From Syntrophobacterales bacterium (GTDB lineage: Bacteria; Desulfobacterota; Desulfobaccia; Desulfobaccales; 0-14-0-80-60-11): a stretch of 64,000 nucleotides of DNA. The notes under the pieces are model-generated. The model did not search any database. It saw only the letters and a list, made by a program, of their open reading frames with translations, and was not told where the DNA came from. Shown here in pieces: positions 60,201 through 64,000 of this stretch (positions are counted from its first letter, which is position 1; every line of letters begins with the position of its first letter). The translations under genes were made by a program, and so were the position numbers. The DNA is taken from contig JAILZL010000012.1 of assembly GCA_023512475.1 (NCBI GenBank), positions 1 to 64,000 on the forward strand. Direction: 5' to 3'.

Positions 60201-61895
60201 ATGACTGAGGTCTGGCGTGACCTGTTATCCTCGGAATCGCCCTTTTTACGGGAGCGCCGGGAGTACCGGCCCCCTTTATGCCCCGCCCTGGCCGCCCCGG
60301 CCGCGGCGCTGCGGCCCCTTCCGGGGCTGCGCCTGGAGGTGCTCAAGGCCGCCCGGGAGCAGCTCCCCTATGTCAGCAACACCCCTGTGGTGGAAATCCT
60401 CCCCCGGGAGGCCCCGGTAGAGGCACCCCGTCCCCGGCGACTGGGGGTGGTGCTCTCCGGCGGACCGGCCCCGGGGGGCCACAACGTCATCGCCGGCCTG
60501 TTCGACGCCGCCACCCGGGCCCATCCGGAGAACCGGGTCCTGGGTTTTGTGGGCGGGCCCAAGGGCATCATGGTGGGCCGCTATGTGGAGATCACCCGGG
60601 AGATGGTGGACCGCCACTTCAACACCGGCGGCTTTCACATGCTGGGCACCGGCCGGGACAAGATCGACACCCCGGAGAGGCTGGCCCAGTGCCGGCACAC
60701 CTGCGTGGACCTGCATCTGGACGGCCTGGTGGTGGTGGGCGGCGATGATTCCAACACCAACGCCGCCTTTCTGGCCGAGCACCTGCGGGAGGCGGGCGTG
60801 CAGGTCATCGGCATCCCCAAGACCATTGACGGCGACCTCAAGGTGCCGGGCCTGGTGGAGGTGCCCTTCGGCTTTCATTCCGCCTGCCTGGCCTTCGCCA
60901 CCGAGGTGGGCAACCTCAACGCCGACTGCACCTCCGACCGGAAATACTGGCACTTCAACCGCCTCATGGGCCGCAGCGCCTCCCACATCGTCCTGGAGGT
61001 GGCCTTGCAGACCCACCCCAACGTGGTCCTCATCGGCGAGGAGATCGAGGAGCGGGAGCTCACCATCCACAACGTGGTGCGCCTCATCGCCGATGTGGTG
61101 GTGGAACGCTCCCGCCAGGGCAAGGATTACGGCACCGTCCTCATCCCCGAGGGCATCCTGGAATTCATCCATGAAATCAACGTCCTGATCATCAAGATCA
61201 GCTACATCATCGCCACTTACAACCGCCAGGCCACCGCGGAGGAGTCCTTCCACAAGCTCTCCTTTGAAGACCAGGTGCAGCTCATCGACAACAGCGACAT
61301 CTGGCGGGACTATGACAGCCGGGTGTTTCTGGGCTTTCCCTCCCTGCTGCAGCGGGGGCTGCTGCTCCCCCGGGACAGCCACGGCAACTTCCCCTTCGCC
61401 CAGGTGAACACCGAGCGCATCCTCCAGGAGATGGTGGCCACCTACCTCAGGAAACAGCGGGCCAAAGGCATCTACCGGGGCACCTTCCGCACCCAGAACC
61501 ACTATTACGGTTACGATGGCCGGGGCACCTTCCCCAGCAAGTTTGACTGCGACTACGGCTACAACCTGGGGGCCGCGGCCTTTGCGCTCCTGAGCCAGGG
61601 GGCCACCGGCTGCATGGCCGGCATCCGTCAGCTGCATCGCCCGGTCGCGGAGTGGCAGCCGGTGGGCATCCCTCTGGCCGCCCTCATGCATCTGGAGGAG
61701 CGGGCCGGCCGCCTGGAGCTGGTCATCGCCAAGCAGCGGGTGGATCTGGAGTCCCGGGCCTTCCAGGTGCTGGCGGAGGAGCGCCCCCGCTGGGCCCTTA
61801 AGGACGACTACCGCTTCCCGGGGCCCATCCAGTTCTACGGCGCGGCGGCGGACAGCAAGCCTCTGACCCTGCTGTTAAACAGCCTGGAGGCATAA
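60201..61895 (+). CDS. pfp: diphosphate-fructose-6-phosphate 1-phosphotransferase (PPi-PFK)
   Basis: Reversibly phosphorylates fructose 6-phosphate with pyrophosphate. The 564-residue length is that of the long PPi-PFK clade. GVVLSGGPAPGGHNVIAG binds the diphosphate, GGDDSNTNA (180-188) has Asp in place of the ATP-type Gly, and PKTIDGDL carries the catalytic Asp. ATG 60201 has AAGGAG upstream; the frame back to 60126 would add 25 residues. Fits an energy-limited anaerobe that generates PPi from sulfate activation. Confidence 0.93.
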   Translation: MTEVWRDLLSSESPFLRERREYRPPLCPALAAPAAALRPLPGLRLEVLKAAREQLPYVSNTPVVEILPREAPVEAPRPRRLGVVLSGGPAPGGHNVIAGLFDAATRAHPENRVLGFVGGPKGIMVGRYVEITREMVDRHFNTGGFHMLGTGRDKIDTPERLAQCRHTCVDLHLDGLVVVGGDDSNTNAAFLAEHLREAGVQVIGIPKTIDGDLKVPGLVEVPFGFHSACLAFATEVGNLNADCTSDRKYWHFNRLMGRSASHIVLEVALQTHPNVVLIGEEIEERELTIHNVVRLIADVVVERSRQGKDYGTVLIPEGILEFIHEINVLIIKISYIIATYNRQATAEESFHKLSFEDQVQLIDNSDIWRDYDSRVFLGFPSLLQRGLLLPRDSHGNFPFAQVNTERILQEMVATYLRKQRAKGIYRGTFRTQNHYYGYDGRGTFPSKFDCDYGYNLGAAAFALLSQGATGCMAGIRQLHRPVAEWQPVGIPLAALMHLEERAGRLELVIAKQRVDLESRAFQVLAEERPRWALKDDYRFPGPIQFYGAAADSKPLTLLLNSLEA

Positions 61896-62018
61896 CCCGA
61901 GAGCCCGGAGGATCTCCGGGGGGCGGGGGAGACGGGGGGAAGCCTGGCCCCCGGCCCGCCCCCACCAGGAGAAAGGGTCCAGGAGGGCAGGGGGCGGCTC
62001 TCTGAGCCTTTATCCGGG

Positions 62019-62047
62019 AAAAAAGAGGCGGGCTCACGGCCCGCCTC
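62019..62047 (-). terminator. intrinsic terminator of the Tmc-like operon
   Basis: A 9-bp perfect stem, GAGGCGGGC (62025-62033) with GCCCGCCTC (62039-62047), loop TCACG; the minus strand continues into six U residues (A6 at 62019-62024). It lies 43 bp past the tmcB-like stop and also separates it from convergent pfp. Confidence 0.88.
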
Positions 62048-62089
62048 CGATTTTCCCTTAACCGGCCGGGGCTGGGCCCCGAGCCGGGT

Positions 62090-63496
62090 TTATTCTTCCT
62101 CTTCGGCCTCTTCCTTGGGCTTGAGGTGCTCCGGGACGATGACCATCTTGAGGAGCAGGGGTTTGAGGAAGCTCCAGCGGATGCCCAGCTCGTAGATCTC
62201 CTCCATATCCCGGATGGCGTCCCAGCAGTTGTGGCAGGGGGCGATGACCAGCTTGGCGCCGGTGGCCTTGATCTGATCCCGCTTCACCTTGAAGCCGATG
62301 TTGCGCCACTGGCGGTAGATGCCGATGCCATTGAGGCCACCGCCGCCGCCACAGCAGAAGTTGTACTCCTTGCAGGGCTCCATCTCCACGAAATAGCCGG
62401 GCTCCACGATGTAGCTCATGATCTCCCGGGTGACCTCTTTTAGGCCGTAGTTGCGGATGTAATTGCAGGAGTCCTGCAGGGTGACGGGCTCCTTGATGCG
62501 CTTGGCCGGGTCGATCTTCAGCTTGCCGGTGCGCAGGGCCTCCGCCACCCATTCGGTGTAATGGAGATACGGCACCGGCGGCCGGCCGTCCTCCCGGCCC
62601 AGCCAGTAAGGCCCCTCGATGACCGTGGCCCGGTGGGCGTGGCCGCACTCCGTGCCCAAAACCCGCTTGGGCTTCAGCTTTTCGATGGCCCTGTAGATGC
62701 CCTCCACCTGCAGGCGGCAGCCCTCCCAGTCGCCGGCAAACATGGTGAGCGAGGTCTGGTCCCAGCCCTCACTGGGCACGGTCCAGTCCTCCCCGGCGAT
62801 GTGGAAGAGGATGGCGGCCTCGGCGATGTCCTCGGGATAGTGCTTGGGCTCCCGGGCGTTGCAGGTGTAAAGGATGTCCGCCCCCACCTTGTCCACCGGG
62901 ATTTCCAGGCCGGGCCACTCCTCCTGCTGCTCCTCGCACATCCACTCGCAGGTCTCCACGAAGTCCTCCGGGGTCACATCCATCTGGGCCCGGAAGATGC
63001 GGTGCATGCCGGAGCCGATCTTCAGCTCCCAGGGGACAAACCCCTGGGAGAAGCACAAGCCCCTCAGATAGCTGAACATCACCCCCATGTCGATACCATA
63101 GGGGCAGAAGGTGCCGCAGCGGTTGCAGCAGGTGCATTTGCCCCAGGCCACGTCCATGCAGTAGCGCATGTGGGCGTTGTCCACCTGGCCGTTTTTGCGG
63201 ACGATCTCCCCCAGGGTGGACTGGATCTTATAGGCCGGGACCTGGGTGGGGTCCTTTTGGTTGGCCAGATAAAAGAAGCAGCTGTCGGCGCACAGGCCGC
63301 AGTGGGCGCAGATCTCCAGCCAGGTGCGGATCCGGGACTTGCAGGTGGCCTGGAGGGTCTCCGCCAGCTTCTCCGTGTCCACCTCCAGGTGCTTCATCTC
63401 CTCGTAGTAGATCTTGCCGGTCTTGTCCGCGAGGAGGGCGTCCAGCTGCTCCTTGGTGGTGATAGGGTTTTTGTTGCACAGGGTTCCTTCCGGCAT
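62090..63496 (-). CDS. tmcB: TmcB-like Fe-S protein (HdrD/DsrK family)
   Basis: Subunit of a membrane redox complex that moves electrons between cytochrome c3 or quinone and a cytoplasmic acceptor in sulfate reducers. The 468 residues have two [4Fe-4S] cysteine motifs ([12 protein letters not shown] near 62 and [14 protein letters not shown] near 118) and a C-terminal CCG-type cluster site ([28 protein letters not shown]) like the active-site subunit of heterodisulfide reductase. The acidic tail (EEAEEEE) is unusual. DsrK is similar but longer and sits with DsrMJOP; the TmcC-like neighbour favours TmcB. Leftward, with a terminator after it. Confidence 0.78.
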   Translation of the reverse strand: MPEGTLCNKNPITTKEQLDALLADKTGKIYYEEMKHLEVDTEKLAETLQATCKSRIRTWLEICAHCGLCADSCFFYLANQKDPTQVPAYKIQSTLGEIVRKNGQVDNAHMRYCMDVAWGKCTCCNRCGTFCPYGIDMGVMFSYLRGLCFSQGFVPWELKIGSGMHRIFRAQMDVTPEDFVETCEWMCEEQQEEWPGLEIPVDKVGADILYTCNAREPKHYPEDIAEAAILFHIAGEDWTVPSEGWDQTSLTMFAGDWEGCRLQVEGIYRAIEKLKPKRVLGTECGHAHRATVIEGPYWLGREDGRPPVPYLHYTEWVAEALRTGKLKIDPAKRIKEPVTLQDSCNYIRNYGLKEVTREIMSYIVEPGYFVEMEPCKEYNFCCGGGGGLNGIGIYRQWRNIGFKVKRDQIKATGAKLVIAPCHNCWDAIRDMEEIYELGIRWSFLKPLLLKMVIVPEHLKPKEEAEEEE

Positions 63497-63612
63497 AAAC
63501 GCATGCTCCTTGTTCTCAGGCTTGCCGGTTCAGGCACGGCGACCCGCCCGGGAGGGCGCCGGGCAATACCTGGAAATTATCTCGTTAATACATTTAATAT
63601 AAGAAGTAATTT
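63497..63612. other. AT-rich intergenic segment between tmcC-like and tmcB-like genes
   Basis: About 116 bp; the part at 63576-63612 is strongly AT-rich against the local background. The minus strand shows TATATT and GATAAT elements but no clear -35. Possibly an internal promoter for the tmcB-like gene or an mRNA processing site. Confidence 0.4.
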
Positions 63613-64000
63613 CTACCATGCAAACCCCTTGCGGCTCTTCCAGGCCCGTTTGATGCCGAAATCCATGCCGATCTGCCCCCGGGAGAGGAAGAACCCCACC
63701 ACGTGGAAGAGCTTGGTGAAGGGGATGAGGATGAGGAGCAGCTCCCCGCTCAGGATATGGGCATAGAGCCAGAAGGTGTAGTCCCTGACCTGATGCACCA
63801 CCAGAAAGCCGCTGACAAAGGGCGCCACGCTCACCAGGATGAGGAAGATGTCATAGAAGGTGGTGAGGATGCGCACTTCCGGCAGCACCAGGCGGCGGAC
63901 GAGGATGATGACCGCGGTGACCATGACCCCGATGGTGAGGGTGTCCGCCAGGGCCATGGAGATGGTGGGCCACCAGCTGATGCCCCAGCGCTCTTCCAGA
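63613..64000 (-). CDS. tmcC: TmcC-like (NarI-type) membrane cytochrome b subunit, 5' truncated
   Basis: The frame is open to the right edge of the window, so only the C-terminal ~128 residues are seen; the ATG at 63957 is internal. They hold about three hydrophobic helices (LTIGVMVTAVIILVRRLVLP, FLILVSVAPFVSGFLVV, HILSGELLLILIPFTKLFHV). The His in LYAHILSG and the His in KLFHVVG suit heme b axial ligation, as in the nitrate-reductase gamma/DsrM/TmcC family. The basic tail follows. With the CCG protein downstream it should oxidise or reduce menaquinol. Confidence 0.72.
   Translation of the reverse strand, partial: LEERWGISWWPTISMALADTLTIGVMVTAVIILVRRLVLPEVRILTTFYDIFLILVSVAPFVSGFLVVHQVRDYTFWLYAHILSGELLLILIPFTKLFHVVGFFLSRGQIGMDFGIKRAWKSRKGFAW

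Noticed and set aside
62090-63496. Assignment as DsrK
   Set aside because: Shorter than DsrK, with the [16 protein letters not shown] pattern and a TmcC-like partner; kept as an alternative because dsrJOP could lie beyond the window.

Overview
The window is GC-rich chromosomal DNA and reads as a sulfate- or sulfur-compound-reducing member of the Desulfobacterota (the former Deltaproteobacteria). The markers are a full-length DsrC with both C-terminal cysteines (2038-2355), a TmcB/TmcC-like quinone-linked redox pair at the right edge (62090-64000), a radical SAM enzyme of the siroheme-to-heme (Ahb) route (16479-17672), a PPi-type phosphofructokinase and an ADP-forming acyl-CoA synthetase. Genus is not resolvable by eye. 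No rRNA, tRNA, CRISPR array, prophage or complete insertion sequence was seen.

Layout. 1-7.1 kb: the end of a membrane glycosyltransferase-like gene, a GlcD-type flavoprotein, dsrC, a B12-binding-type radical SAM protein, a small zinc ribbon and the acyl-CoA synthetase. 7.3-14.3 kb: a lipoprotein superoxide dismutase, an AI-2E-type permease, then leftward SWIM, DUF374, DUF1992 and smpB genes and a leftward ptsH-ptsI pair. 14.6-20.7 kb: a ClpX-like ATPase, ahbC, a cold-shock protein, a deacetylase-family gene, a second superoxide dismutase and a PC4-like protein. 20.8-32.8 kb: cysS, rimI, uvrB, a subtilase interrupted by a TGA, dnaJ, yggU-yggT, and an efflux adaptor, ABC ATPase and MFS carrier. 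33.0-36.9 kb: the classical rpsB-tsf-pyrH-frr-uppS cluster, followed by convergent uvrC, an aldo/keto reductase and mscL. 41.1-45.2 kb: a fragment of Tad-type pilus machinery (secretin, lipoprotein, TadD-like TPR protein).

The least familiar part is 45.2-57.8 kb. Two paralogous proteins of about 875 residues share a helical N-terminus, a PEP-synthase-type ATP-grasp domain, a phosphohistidine swivelling domain and a C-terminal domain I do not recognise in place of the PEP-binding barrel. One closes a leftward operon made of a universal stress protein, a small membrane protein, a TauE/SafE-type permease, a DUF4881-like lipoprotein and a membrane protein of unknown function. The other is transcribed divergently from the same intergenic region, which carries a nested palindrome. 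Next to it lie two tandem histidine kinase/response regulator pairs whose regulators are bare receiver domains. I propose this as a phosphotransfer-type signalling or anion-handling island; its function is inference.

The right end holds a beta-CASP metallo-beta-lactamase, a small secreted protein with its own promoter, PPi-dependent phosphofructokinase and the TmcCB-like genes. Several leftward genes end in clear U-tract hairpins, and two related intergenic repeats were found by comparing 16.3 kb with 20.2 kb.
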